In this document: positions 17,854 through 27,699 of the stretch, piece after piece | Layout: every line of letters starts with the position of its first letter | How positions within the stretch are numbered: position 1 is the stretch's first letter | Source: Candidatus Aalborgicola lynettensis | GTDB taxonomy: Bacteria; Pseudomonadota; Gammaproteobacteria; Burkholderiales; Burkholderiaceae_C | Direction: 5' to 3' | DNA length: 64,000 nucleotides | Assembly: GCA_016719405.1 (NCBI GenBank) | Contig: JADJZE010000021.1 | Coordinates: 558,001-622,000 of the forward strand | Program-made: the position numbers and the translations under genes | The notes under the pieces: generated by a model | Told to the model about the DNA's origin: nothing | The model's input: only the letters and a program-made list of their open reading frames with translations | The model's database searches: none

Positions 17854-19044
17854 ATGGCCCGTGCAGCCTTTCACTGGCAAGACCCGTTTTTGCTGGAACA
17901 CCAGCTCACCGAGGACGAGCGCATGATCCGCTGCGCCGCCGCCGATTACTGCCAGGACCGCCTGGGCGCACGGGTGACCGAGGCTTTTCGCAACGGCCAT
18001 ACCGACACGGCCATCTTCCGCGAAATGGGTGCGCTGGGTTTGCTGGGCCCCACCATCCCCGAGCAATACGGTGGCCCCGGCCTGAACTACGTGTCTTACG
18101 GACTGATCGCCCGCGAGGTAGAGCGGGTGGACAGTGGTTACCGTTCCATGATGAGTGTGCAAAGCTCACTGGTGATGGTGCCCATTTTTGAATTTGGCAC
18201 CGAGGCACAGAAGCAAAAGTACCTGCCCCGGCTGGCTACCGGTGAATGGATTGGCTGCTTTGGCCTGACCGAACCCGACCACGGCTCCGACCCCGGTTCC
18301 ATGGCCACCCGCGCCCACAAGGTGGCGGGAGGCTACAAGCTATCGGGCAGCAAGATGTGGATTTCCAACAGCCCCATTGCCGATGTGTTGGTGGTTTGGG
18401 CCAAAGAGGTGTCGGAGGGTGGCAAGGTAGGTTCCATTCGTGGTTTTGTGCTGGACAAAGGCATGCCGGGCCTGCGCGCCCCGGTCATCCACGGCAAGGT
18501 GGGCCTGCGCGCCAGCATCACCGGCGAGATAGTGATGGACGGCGTTTTCTGCCCCGAAGAGAACGCTTTCCCTGAAGTGCGTGGCCTCAAAGGCCCCTTT
18601 ACCTGCCTGAACAGTGCACGCTACGGCATTGCCTGGGGCGCACTGGGCGCGGCGGAAGACTGCTGGCTGCGCGCGCGCCAGTACACGCTGGACCGCCAGC
18701 AGTTTGGCAAGCCCCTGGCGGCCAACCAGCTGATCCAGAAAAAGCTGGCCGACATGCAAACCGAGATCGCGCTGGGCCTGCAGGGCTGCCTGCGCTTGGG
18801 CCGCATGAAGGACGAGGGCACCGATTCGGTCGAGATTACCTCGATCTTGAAACGCAATTCGTGCGGCAAGGCGCTGGACATTGCCCGCATGGCGCGCGAC
18901 ATGATGGGTGCCAATGGCATCAGCGACGAATTTGGCGTGGCACGCCATCTGGTGAACCTGGAAGTGGTGAACACCTACGAGGGCACGCACGATATTCACG
19001 CGCTGATACTGGGGCGGGCGCAGACCGGGATTGCGGCGTTTTGA
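17854..19044 (+). CDS. gcdH: Glutaryl-CoA dehydrogenase
   Basis: Acyl-CoA dehydrogenase family flavoprotein; GcdH oxidises and decarboxylates glutaryl-CoA to crotonyl-CoA in lysine, tryptophan and aromatic breakdown. 396 residues. Marks: FHWQDPFLLEHQLTEDERMIR start typical of GcdH, GCFGLTEPDHGSDPGSM FAD loop, and the catalytic Glu in VNTYEGTHDIHALILGRAQTG. ATG 17854 has GGAG 7 nt upstream; the longer in-frame start at 17830 lacks one. No CoA-transferase or thiolase is adjacent. Confidence 0.93.
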   Translation: MARAAFHWQDPFLLEHQLTEDERMIRCAAADYCQDRLGARVTEAFRNGHTDTAIFREMGALGLLGPTIPEQYGGPGLNYVSYGLIAREVERVDSGYRSMMSVQSSLVMVPIFEFGTEAQKQKYLPRLATGEWIGCFGLTEPDHGSDPGSMATRAHKVAGGYKLSGSKMWISNSPIADVLVVWAKEVSEGGKVGSIRGFVLDKGMPGLRAPVIHGKVGLRASITGEIVMDGVFCPEENAFPEVRGLKGPFTCLNSARYGIAWGALGAAEDCWLRARQYTLDRQQFGKPLAANQLIQKKLADMQTEIALGLQGCLRLGRMKDEGTDSVEITSILKRNSCGKALDIARMARDMMGANGISDEFGVARHLVNLEVVNTYEGTHDIHALILGRAQTGIAAF

Positions 19045-19087
19045 GTAAAGGCCGCTGGCGTCGCGTTGGGGCTCTGGGTTTGTGGGT

Positions 19088-19146
19088 CAAATAGTGCCTT
19101 TGCGCACGTCCAGTGTGCGGGGGCAGCTATCAATTCAGGAGTAAGT
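19088..19146. repeat. Dispersed REP-like element, copy after gcdH
   Basis: TTTGCGCACGTCCAGTGTGCG stem and GGGGCAGCTATCAATTCAGG tail in the 242-bp gap between gcdH and the hybrid kinase gene. The remainder of the gap shows no gene. Confidence 0.8.
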
Positions 19147-19286
19147 GGCCGCACTGCAGTCCGCCGGGCGTTACCAGGGGACTGCCCGGGCCACCCCGCG
19201 CATTCACTCTTTTGCATTTCAAATACCTCTGCTATCCTGAAAACCAGCCACGCGGCCCGTGTGGCCATTTCATTCGGATCGAGTGC

Positions 19287-22200
19287 ATGAACAAATCCGC
19301 CAATCCGGTGCGGCTGCTGGTCGAAATTCTGTGCATCGTCGGATTGACCGAAGTGCTGGTCATGCTGGCCTTGCCTGCGCTGGTGCCGGGGTTGACCGGG
19401 CTGGGAGAGGGCCTGGTGGATGTGGCGCTGCTGGTGTTGGTCGCCGGTCCCTTGATCTATTTGCGCAGCCTGGCCGCATTGCGCCAGGCGGCGGCCAGGT
19501 CGTCTTCCATCTCGCCATCGCCCCACCAGCGCATGCAAGTACGGACCGCGGTTGCCTTGGCCATCGGCATCCAGGTGGTGGGCCTGGTGCTGACGGGTAT
19601 TGGCATGTCGTGGCTTAAACACTACATCGACACGGCCGGTCAAACCCGGTTTGACCGCGGCGCGGAGCACATTGAGTCTGAAATTGTGCGCCGCTTCAAC
19701 CACCCCCTGCTGGGCCTCAAAGGCGCGCGGGGTGCGTTTGCGATGCGGGAGGGCTTTGACCGCAGCGCCTTTCGGGCCTATGTGGATTCACACAACCTGC
19801 CAATAGAGTTTCCGGGTGTGCTCGGCTTTGGCTATATCGAGCGGGTTGCGCGCGCAGACCTGCAGGCGTTTGTGGACGTGGAACGTGCCGATGGCGCGCC
19901 CGACTTCGCGGTCAAAACCCAGGGCCATGCACCGGATCTGTTTGTCATCAAGTACATCGAGCCCTTGGCCGCCAATCGTCCCGCGCTGGGCTTTGATGTG
20001 GGGCAGGAGGCGGTGCGCCGCGAAGCCGCCGAGCGCGCGGTCGCCACCGGGCAACCCGCCTTGACGGGGACGATTGCACTGGTGCAAAGCGGCGTCCACA
20101 GCAAGGGATTCCTGTATTTTTTGCCGGTGTACCGCCGTGCTGCCACTGCTGCGAATGGGCGTTCCGACACGCTGGCGGGCTTGTTGTACGCACCCTTCAC
20201 GGCGGTTGATTTGCTGCAGGGTGTGATTCCGGCCAACGACCCGCTGTTTGATTTTGAACTGTTCGAAGGCGATGGCACCCGGGCCGAGCAGCTGATTTAT
20301 GACGCCGATGGCCAGTTACGCAGCGTGGCCGCTGGCGCCACCCCAGTCCACCCACGCCCGGCCAGCTTGCAGGCCCTTCGCACCGTGGCGGTGGGGGGGC
20401 GCACCATGGCGCTGCGGATCCAGAGCACGCCGGCGTTTGCGGCCGCACAAGACCATTCCAGTGTGGCCATTGCAGGCGTGGGCGGCGCTGCCTGCAGTTT
20501 CATTCTGGCCCTGGTGGGGTGGCTGCTGGCGGTGGGCCGCCTGCGGGCGCAGCGCATGGCCGAGCGCATCACCAGCGACCTTGATCGCATGGCCCGCGTG
20601 GTGCAGCACACCAACAACGCCGTGACCCTGATGGACGCCCAGGGGCGCATCACCTGGGTGAATGGGGGCTTCACCCATTTGACGGGCTACAGCGCCGAAG
20701 AGGCGCTGGGCAAAGCCCCTGGTGAGTTGCTGGGCAGCGGCAAGGCCGATGCGGGCGTTTTGCAGACCCTGGTGCATTCGCTGGAGACCGGCACGGCCTG
20801 TCGGGTAGAGATCTTGAACCGCGCCAAGGACGGGCGCGAATACTGGGTCGACACCGAAGTGCAGCCCACCCATGATGCCCAGGGTGTGCTGCAGGGTTTT
20901 ATGGAAATTGGCACCGACATCACGCTGCAAAAGCGCACCCGCCAGCGCCTGGAGACAGCCATCCGGGATTCGGCGGCCTTGTTGACCACGCTGGAGGTGC
21001 ACGCCATCACGTCCACGGCAAACCGCGCGGGCAAGATTACCGAGGTCAACGATGCGTTTTGTGACATCAGCGGCTACAGCCGGGAAGAGTTGCTGGGGCA
21101 GGACCACCGCATCGTCAACTCCGGTGTGCACCCGCCGGCATTTTGGGAGGACATGTGGGACACCATCTCCAGCGGTTCTTCATGGCGCGGAGACATCTGC
21201 AACCGCCGCAAGGACGGCCGCCTGTATTGGGTAGACAGCATGATTGCGCCCTTTATTGGCGACGATGGCACCGTGGAAAAGTACGTCTCCATTCGCACCG
21301 ACATTACTGCCAGCAAGGCCGATCAGATGCGCATGCTGGAAATGTCGGATCGCCTGGCGCTGGCCATTGATGGCGGCAGCGACGGTTTGTGGGACTGGAT
21401 GGACGTCAGCGACGGGGCACAGTGGTGGTCGCCCAGCTATTACCGCTTGTTGGGCTATACCCCCGAAGAGCTGCCCGCCAACGTGGAGAGTTTCATCAGC
21501 ATCCTGCACCCCGACCATGTGCAGCGCTGCCGCGAGGCGACGGAGTGGGCGGTCAATAAGGGCAAGGACTACGATGAAGAAACCCTCATCCGTACCAAGG
21601 CCCATGGCTACCGGTGGTTTCGTACGCGCGCCAAGGTCTACCGCAACGACGATGGCAAGGCCGTGCGCATGGCGGGCTCTGCCCAGGATATTCACGACCG
21701 CAAGTTGGCCCAGGCGTCGGTCGTAAAGACCAGTCAGCGCTTTGCGATTGCAGCCGACAGCGCCAAGATTGGGGTGTGGGAGTGGGATTTGCAAACCAAC
21801 GCACTGACCTGGGATGCGCGCATGTATGCGTTGTTCCAGCGCACCGCCAGTGTCGCAAATACCCCGCTGGCCGTCCTTGGCGAAGCACTGCACCCCGACG
21901 ACAAGGCGCGTTTTGACGCGGCACTGCAGGAGTCGGCCCTGAACGGCCGCCCGTTTGAAGGCGACTACCGCATTGTCTGGCCCGACGGCGAGGTGCGCCA
22001 CGTCCGTTCGGCCGCGCGCGTGGTGCGCGATGGCAGCGGCCGCGTGGCCCGGCTGACCGGGGTGAACTTCGATATTACCGAGGTCAAGCGTTCGGAAGAG
22101 GCCTTGTCCCACGCGGTGACGGCGGCCGAGGATGCATCGCGCTCCAAGAGCCAGTTTGTGGCCAATATGAGCCACGAAATCCGCACCCCCATGAACGCCA

Positions 22201-24008
22201 TTCTGGGCATGCTCAAACTGCTGCAAAACACCGAGCTCACGGTGCGCCAGAGTGACTACGTCACCAAGACCGAAGGCGCTGCGCGCTCGCTGCTGGGTTT
22301 GCTCAATGACATTCTGGATTTCTCCAAGGTGGAGGCCGGCAAGATGACCCTCGATCCGCGCGTATTTTGTGTCGATAACCTGCTGCGCGATTTGTCGGTC
22401 ATTTTGTCGGCCAATGTGGGCAGCAAAGACATTGAGCTGCTGTTTGACATCGACCCCGCGTTGCCGCCGTACCTGGTGGGCGACGACATGCGCCTGCAGC
22501 AGGTGCTGATTAACCTGGGCGGCAACGCCATCAAGTTCACCAGTGTGGGCAAAGTGGTGCTGCGCCTGCGCGTGGTCGAGCGCACCGATGCGCAGGTCCT
22601 GGTCGAGTTCGCCATGCAAGACAGCGGCATTGGCATTGCGCCGGAGAACCAGGCCCATATCTTCAGTGGCTTCTCGCAGGCCGAGGCGTCCACCACGCGC
22701 CGCTTTGGTGGCACCGGTCTGGGCCTGGCCATCTCCAGCCGCCTGGTCGGTTTGCTGGGCGGCGCCCTGGCGCTGAACAGCGTATTGGGGCAGGGCAGTA
22801 CCTTCCATTTTCGGGTGGCGTTTGCGGTGGCACCGGCACCGCTGCCCGACGCGCCGCTGCGCGACCCGCACGCGCCCCAGCCGGGTGCGGCCAAGGCCAG
22901 GCGCCTGGCGGGCCTGCGCCTGTTGGTGGTGGAAGACAACAAGATCAACCAGATGGTGGCCCAGGGACTGCTGAGTGCCGAAGGTTCCGAAGTCACCCTG
23001 GCCGACGACGGGCAATTGGGCGTGGATGCCGTATTGCGGACCGTGCCGGCGTTTGACGTGGTGCTGATGGACTTGCAAATGCCCGTGATGGACGGTTATG
23101 AAGCCACCCGTGCCATCCGCCAGCAGCCGGGGCTGGCAACCTTGCCCATCATCGCCATGACGGCCAACGCCATGGCGTCAGACCGCGCTGCCTGCCTCGC
23201 AGCGGGCATGAGCGACCATGTGGGCAAACCCTTCGAGCTTGATCAACTGGTGGCGCTGGTGCTGCGCCACAGTGGCCGTGCGCCACAGCCCGCAACCGGG
23301 GGGGCGCAGTCGCCCGATGCACCCAGTGCTGCGAAAACGGCGCCGCAGTACCCACCCGGTGATCTCGATGTGCAGGGTGCGTTGGAGCGCATGGGGCACA
23401 ACACCACCATGTTTGAGACGGTTTTGCGCACCTTTGTGCGCGACCTGCGGCACATGCCGGCGCAGTTGAAGAGTTACCTGCTGCAAGGACAGCGTGCTGA
23501 CGGTGCACGGGTTTTGCATACCCTCAAGGGCTTGGCGTCTACGGTGGGTGCGCGCCACCTCGCCGCTGTGGCACGGCAACTGGAAGCGCGCTGCCAGCCC
23601 ATGGCGGCGGGCATGGGCGGTGCTGATGTCGAGGCGCTAATGCAGACCTTGCAGACGGCCATTGATGCCAGCCTCCAGACCCTGCAGCCTGAACTGGAGC
23701 GCCGGACCCCGATTGATGCAGCGATTGCTGCACCGGGTGCAGGGGATCACGAAAAAAACGGTGCCCAGCTGGTGGCGGACCTGCACACACTGCGTGCCCT
23801 GTTGGCGCAATCGGACATGCAGGCCATGGAACTCCATGCGCAATTTTGCTCCGCGCACGGTGCCGCCCTGGGGGCTGCGCTGGATGATCTCAATTCAGCC
23901 ATGGCAGCGTTGGATTTTGATATGGCGGCACAACATTGCACAGCATTGCTGCAGACCTATCCGGATACACTGGCCGCCCAGCGGGGTTGTGCGGGTGCAA
24001 CTGCGTGA
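19287..24008 (+). CDS. Hybrid sensor histidine kinase, CHASE-PAS4-HisKA-HATPase-REC-HPt
   Basis: 1573-residue inner-membrane phosphorelay kinase. N-terminal helices at about 11-35, 42-60 and 88-110, periplasmic CHASE-type domain about 125-325, helix about 390-415, then four PAS domains starting near 435, 570, 690 and 815. HisKA with SHEIRTPMNA (His 963), HATPase with NAIKFTSVGK and GGTGLGLAISS, receiver with EDN and phospho-acceptor Asp 1262 (VLMDLQMPVMDG), and HPt with HTLKGLAST (His 1411). All relay residues are present. ATG 19287 begins the membrane-facing sequence; the longer open frame upstream crosses a repeat and is not convincing. Followed after 12 nt by a second hybrid kinase. Confidence 0.93.
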   Translation: MNKSANPVRLLVEILCIVGLTEVLVMLALPALVPGLTGLGEGLVDVALLVLVAGPLIYLRSLAALRQAAARSSSISPSPHQRMQVRTAVALAIGIQVVGLVLTGIGMSWLKHYIDTAGQTRFDRGAEHIESEIVRRFNHPLLGLKGARGAFAMREGFDRSAFRAYVDSHNLPIEFPGVLGFGYIERVARADLQAFVDVERADGAPDFAVKTQGHAPDLFVIKYIEPLAANRPALGFDVGQEAVRREAAERAVATGQPALTGTIALVQSGVHSKGFLYFLPVYRRAATAANGRSDTLAGLLYAPFTAVDLLQGVIPANDPLFDFELFEGDGTRAEQLIYDADGQLRSVAAGATPVHPRPASLQALRTVAVGGRTMALRIQSTPAFAAAQDHSSVAIAGVGGAACSFILALVGWLLAVGRLRAQRMAERITSDLDRMARVVQHTNNAVTLMDAQGRITWVNGGFTHLTGYSAEEALGKAPGELLGSGKADAGVLQTLVHSLETGTACRVEILNRAKDGREYWVDTEVQPTHDAQGVLQGFMEIGTDITLQKRTRQRLETAIRDSAALLTTLEVHAITSTANRAGKITEVNDAFCDISGYSREELLGQDHRIVNSGVHPPAFWEDMWDTISSGSSWRGDICNRRKDGRLYWVDSMIAPFIGDDGTVEKYVSIRTDITASKADQMRMLEMSDRLALAIDGGSDGLWDWMDVSDGAQWWSPSYYRLLGYTPEELPANVESFISILHPDHVQRCREATEWAVNKGKDYDEETLIRTKAHGYRWFRTRAKVYRNDDGKAVRMAGSAQDIHDRKLAQASVVKTSQRFAIAADSAKIGVWEWDLQTNALTWDARMYALFQRTASVANTPLAVLGEALHPDDKARFDAALQESALNGRPFEGDYRIVWPDGEVRHVRSAARVVRDGSGRVARLTGVNFDITEVKRSEEALSHAVTAAEDASRSKSQFVANMSHEIRTPMNAILGMLKLLQNTELTVRQSDYVTKTEGAARSLLGLLNDILDFSKVEAGKMTLDPRVFCVDNLLRDLSVILSANVGSKDIELLFDIDPALPPYLVGDDMRLQQVLINLGGNAIKFTSVGKVVLRLRVVERTDAQVLVEFAMQDSGIGIAPENQAHIFSGFSQAEASTTRRFGGTGLGLAISSRLVGLLGGALALNSVLGQGSTFHFRVAFAVAPAPLPDAPLRDPHAPQPGAAKARRLAGLRLLVVEDNKINQMVAQGLLSAEGSEVTLADDGQLGVDAVLRTVPAFDVVLMDLQMPVMDGYEATRAIRQQPGLATLPIIAMTANAMASDRAACLAAGMSDHVGKPFELDQLVALVLRHSGRAPQPATGGAQSPDAPSAAKTAPQYPPGDLDVQGALERMGHNTTMFETVLRTFVRDLRHMPAQLKSYLLQGQRADGARVLHTLKGLASTVGARHLAAVARQLEARCQPMAAGMGGADVEALMQTLQTAIDASLQTLQPELERRTPIDAAIAAPGAGDHEKNGAQLVADLHTLRALLAQSDMQAMELHAQFCSAHGAALGAALDDLNSAMAALDFDMAAQHCTALLQTYPDTLAAQRGCAGATA

Positions 24009-24020
24009 AATTTTTGATCC

Positions 24021-26027
24021 ATGCAACAAACCGTTATACGTGTACTGCTGGTTGAAGACAATGTTCATGACGCGCAACGCGTGATGGACGAACTCGCGCG
24101 GGCATCGGCCACCCGTTTCGAAGTCCACCAGGCCGCCACCATGGAGTTGGCGCTCGATTCGCTGGCCATGGGCGCGTTCGATGTCATGCTGGTCGAGCTC
24201 CGGTTTCCACGCAGTGGCAGCATGGAGGCCTTTGTGCGTTTGCATGCCGACTCGCCAGCCATTCCGATCGTGGTGCTGTCCGATCAGGTTGATGAAAAGT
24301 TGGCCTTGCAGGTGGTGCAATCTGGCGCGCAGGACTATTGGGTCAAGGCGCAGGCTCCGGGGCTGCTGGCACGGGCCCTGCGCCATGCGGTGGAGCGTGC
24401 CCAGTCCGACAGTGCATTGCGCCAGGTTAAAGCCCGCATGCAGCGCATCATCGGGGGTACCAACGATGGGCTGTGGGACTGGCAGGACGTGCGCAACAAC
24501 GTCGTGTGGTGGTCGCCCAGTTACTACGCCCAGCTCGGCTATGGCCCGGAGGAGATGGAATCGACGGCCAGCAACTTCCGATCGCTGGTGCATCCGGATG
24601 ATGTGGCTGCCAGCATCCAGGCGGTTACCGATGCAGTGTCGGCAAAGGCTGACCTGGATTTTGAATACCGCCTCAAAACCAAATCGGGTGAGTACCGCTG
24701 GTTTCGCGCCCGCGGCAAGGTGTACCGCGACGGCGGGGTGGTGCGCATGGCCGGCTCGACCAGCGACATTACCCAGTACAAACGCATGACCGAAGAGCTG
24801 GAGCGCCACCGCCACCATTTGGAAGACATGGTGAAGCTGCGCACCGCAGAACTGCAGGATGCGCGTTTTCAGGCGGATGCGGCCAATCAGGCCAAAAGCA
24901 TGTTTTTGGCCAACATGAGCCACGAAATCCGCACCCCCATGCACGCCATTTTGGGGTTTGCCCATTTGTTGCGGCGCGACACGGCCTTGCCCCAGCAAGT
25001 GGAGCGGCTCGACAAAATCAGGAGTGCGGGCCAGCATCTGCTGGCGGTGATTAACGACATTCTGGATATTTCAAAAATTGAGGCCCAGCGGCTGGAGCTG
25101 GAGTCGGTCAACTTCAACCTTGCCAACGTGTTTGACAGCGTTACCTCCATCATGGGGCAGTTGGCATACGACAAGGGCCTGAGTTTTTCCTACGACCGCT
25201 CTGCAGCCAACCTGTGGCTCAAGGGTGACCCCATGCGCCTGGGACAGGCACTGCTCAACTATGCCGGCAATGCCGTCAAGTTCACCGAAAAAGGCAGTGT
25301 GGTCATGCGTGCGCAGGTGTTGCAGGACGACGGTGTGAAGGTATGCGTACGCCTGGAAGTGCTCGATACCGGCGTGGGCATTGCGCCCGAAAAGCTGGCG
25401 CGCCTGTTCCGTGCCTTTGGCCAGGCCGATGCCTCCACCACACGCAACCATGGCGGCACCGGTTTGGGGCTGGTGATTACGCAACGACTGGCCCAGATGA
25501 TGGGGGGCGATGCGGGTGCAGAAAACCGACCCGACCAGGGTTGCTGCTTCTGGTTTACGGTGTGTGTGCCGCGCGGCGAGGCGGTGGAGAACGACCACGG
25601 CGCGGGCCAGCACATTGATCCGCAGGCGGAGTTGTCGGGCCACCATGCGGGCAAACGCATCCTGGTGGTGGACGACGATCCTTTCAACCGCGAAATTGCA
25701 TTTGACATGTTTGACGGCATGGGATTGAAGGTGGACGCCGTCTCCAACGGCAAAGAGGCCGTCGATGCGGTGCAACGCCAGCCCTACGACCTGATTTTGA
25801 TGGATGTGCAAATGCCCGTCATGGATGGACTCAGTGCAACCCGCGCCATACGGGCGTTGCCGGGCTGGTCTCACGCCCCCATACTGGCCATGACGGCCAA
25901 TGTATTTGCGGAGGACCGGCGTGCCTGTTTCCAAGCCGGTATGAGTGATGTGGTATCCAAGCCGATCGAGCCGGAAAACCTGTATTTCGCCCTTTTAAAG
26001 TGGTTGCCGACAGAAGGTTTACAGTAA
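24021..26027 (+). CDS. Hybrid histidine kinase, REC-PAS-HisKA-HATPase-REC, odd first receiver
   Basis: 668 residues, no membrane helix, so cytoplasmic. Receiver 1 (about 1-125) keeps the acidic pocket (VEDN) but has Glu 59 (VMLVELRFPRSG) where the phospho-accepting Asp should be, so it probably cannot be phosphorylated or mimics a phosphorylated state. PAS about 145-260 (NDGLWDWQDVRNNVVWWSPS, close to PAS3 of the upstream kinase), HisKA with SHEIRTPMHA (His 301), HATPase with DTGVGIAPE and GGTGLGL, receiver 2 with Asp 595 (LILMDVQMPVMDG). It has no HPt of its own, so relay partners may be the HPt of the upstream kinase or the HAD-HPt protein downstream. Confidence 0.92.
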   Translation: MQQTVIRVLLVEDNVHDAQRVMDELARASATRFEVHQAATMELALDSLAMGAFDVMLVELRFPRSGSMEAFVRLHADSPAIPIVVLSDQVDEKLALQVVQSGAQDYWVKAQAPGLLARALRHAVERAQSDSALRQVKARMQRIIGGTNDGLWDWQDVRNNVVWWSPSYYAQLGYGPEEMESTASNFRSLVHPDDVAASIQAVTDAVSAKADLDFEYRLKTKSGEYRWFRARGKVYRDGGVVRMAGSTSDITQYKRMTEELERHRHHLEDMVKLRTAELQDARFQADAANQAKSMFLANMSHEIRTPMHAILGFAHLLRRDTALPQQVERLDKIRSAGQHLLAVINDILDISKIEAQRLELESVNFNLANVFDSVTSIMGQLAYDKGLSFSYDRSAANLWLKGDPMRLGQALLNYAGNAVKFTEKGSVVMRAQVLQDDGVKVCVRLEVLDTGVGIAPEKLARLFRAFGQADASTTRNHGGTGLGLVITQRLAQMMGGDAGAENRPDQGCCFWFTVCVPRGEAVENDHGAGQHIDPQAELSGHHAGKRILVVDDDPFNREIAFDMFDGMGLKVDAVSNGKEAVDAVQRQPYDLILMDVQMPVMDGLSATRAIRALPGWSHAPILAMTANVFAEDRRACFQAGMSDVVSKPIEPENLYFALLKWLPTEGLQ

Positions 26028-26111
26028 TATGCAAAAAAAGAGCCCGGACCAAGGTGTCCAGAGGTTTTGGGTCGGTGCTGCAATCCGTTGGACAAAAGAG
26101 GATAAACGGAC

Positions 26112-27242
26112 ATGACGGACATTTCGGGGGCGCAAGCCGAAACACCAGCCACTGCGCGGCCTATGGGCCTGATGTGGTCCCTTTCTCCGGTGCTGGCGGT
26201 TGCAAGTGCCAGCATTCCCTTGTTTTTCGGTGGTGATTTGGCCGTCGTTTTTTCAATGATCGGCGTGGGGCTGGTAACCGCTGGGTCTGTGTGGGTCATG
26301 CGTGCGCGCATGCGCGCGCTGCAGGCAGCGGTGCCGTCCAGTGCGGCCCTGGATCAGGGCGGTGACGCTGATGCGCTGGCCGTGTTGCTGCACGAAATAT
26401 TGCCCGCCTGGCAGCACCATGTAACGTCCGTCAAGGCGCAGACCGAAGATGCCGTTCTGCAGCTCAGCCAGAGTTTTGCCATGGTGCTGGAACAATTTGA
26501 CCTGGCGGGTATTGCCAGTGTGCCCGGCGCGCGATCGGAGTCAGCCAACAACATCGGCCTGCTGACCCTGTGCGAACGTGAACTGCAGCCGGTGGTGGGG
26601 TCCTTGCAGAGTGTGATTGAAGGCAAAGACGCCATGCTGGCCAACATACGCCACCTTGCCAGCGAGACCGGCCAGCTGCGCGCCATGGCGGTGGAGGTGG
26701 GCAGTATCGCGGCACAAACCAATTTGCTGGCCATCAACGCGGCCATTGAGGCCGCGCGTGCAGGGGAGCTGGGCCGTGGCTTTGCCGTGGTGGCAGCCGA
26801 AGTGCGCAAGCTGTCCCAGCGCTCGGCTGAGATTGGTCAATCCATTGGCCAGCGGGTGGACCGCATTACCAAGACCATGGACAAGACCATGGCCGAGGCC
26901 GAGGCCGAAGTGGCTAACGCGCAGGACGGTATGGCCGTATCGGTGTCGGGCACCATTGTGGACGACGTGCTGAAACACGTGCGCAACCTGGGGACCGCCT
27001 CTGAAACCATGCACACCCATGGATTGCGGGTTCGCAAGGAGGTCGAAAAACTGCTCATGGCCTTGCAATTCCAGGACCGGGTGTCCCAAATCCTGTGTGG
27101 TGTGGGCGACGATATGGTTCGCCTGCAACACACACTCGAAACAGTGCCAGTCAATGCACTGCCAACGCCGGATGATTGGTTGTCATCGCTAGGTAAAACC
27201 TATACGATGCAAGATCAATACCATAAACCTCCCCGGCGCTAA
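26112..27242 (+). CDS. Short chemoreceptor-like protein (MCP signalling domain)
   Basis: 376 residues. A tight hydrophobic hairpin (about 20-65) anchors the protein with essentially no periplasmic domain. The cytoplasmic part carries the MCP hairpin core (VGSIAAQTNLLAINAAIEAARAGELGRGFAVVAAEVRKL, about 195-235), but the stretch after it is short, ending with LMALQFQDRVSQILCGVGDDM, the region known from BdlA- and CZB-free MCP-like proteins in which QFQDR recurs. It probably senses an internal cue and signals to a CheA or regulates the adjacent kinases. AGAGGATAAAC lies before ATG 26112. Confidence 0.82.
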   Translation: MTDISGAQAETPATARPMGLMWSLSPVLAVASASIPLFFGGDLAVVFSMIGVGLVTAGSVWVMRARMRALQAAVPSSAALDQGGDADALAVLLHEILPAWQHHVTSVKAQTEDAVLQLSQSFAMVLEQFDLAGIASVPGARSESANNIGLLTLCERELQPVVGSLQSVIEGKDAMLANIRHLASETGQLRAMAVEVGSIAAQTNLLAINAAIEAARAGELGRGFAVVAAEVRKLSQRSAEIGQSIGQRVDRITKTMDKTMAEAEAEVANAQDGMAVSVSGTIVDDVLKHVRNLGTASETMHTHGLRVRKEVEKLLMALQFQDRVSQILCGVGDDMVRLQHTLETVPVNALPTPDDWLSSLGKTYTMQDQYHKPPRR

Positions 27243-27283
27243 GCCCGGGAGCTTGAACAACCCCTTAGCCCAAGCCTACTGCC

Positions 27284-27676
27284 ATGCCCAAAAGTCGTGA
27301 TGCCCTAAAAGTGTTGGTGGTCGATGATGACCCATTCCAGCTGGAAGTGATTGCCGATACCCTGCGCGAGTTGGGGGTGCGTGACATCACCCAGGCCAGC
27401 GGCGGCGACCAGGCATTGCAGGCCATCAAAAACGGTGCGGCGTTCGATTTGATGCTCAGCGACCTGCACATGCCGGGCATGGATGGCTTCCAGTTTCTGG
27501 CGGCCGTGGCGCAAGGCGGTTTTGCCGGTGCGCTGATCATCGTGTCCGGCCAGACCAGTGACGTGTTGCACTCCGCCGCGCTGGTGGCCAAGCTGCGCCG
27601 CTTCACGGTGTTGGGCTCCATTCCAAAGCCGGTCGACAAAACGGTGTTGTCCCAAATGGTCGCAACCCTGGGGTAG
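27284..27676 (+). CDS. CheY-like single-domain response regulator
   Basis: 130 residues forming one receiver: acidic pocket VVDDDP, phospho-acceptor Asp 60 (MLSDLHMPGMDG), switch Ser (IIVSGQ) and conserved Lys (SIPKPVDK). No output domain. It closes the plus-strand signalling run and is convergent with the HAD-HPt gene (23-nt gap), so the two could be receiver and phosphotransfer partners. Confidence 0.9.
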   Translation: MPKSRDALKVLVVDDDPFQLEVIADTLRELGVRDITQASGGDQALQAIKNGAAFDLMLSDLHMPGMDGFQFLAAVAQGGFAGALIIVSGQTSDVLHSAALVAKLRRFTVLGSIPKPVDKTVLSQMVATLG

Positions 27677-27699
27677 GGTGCGGCCCGCGCAGGGTGCCT

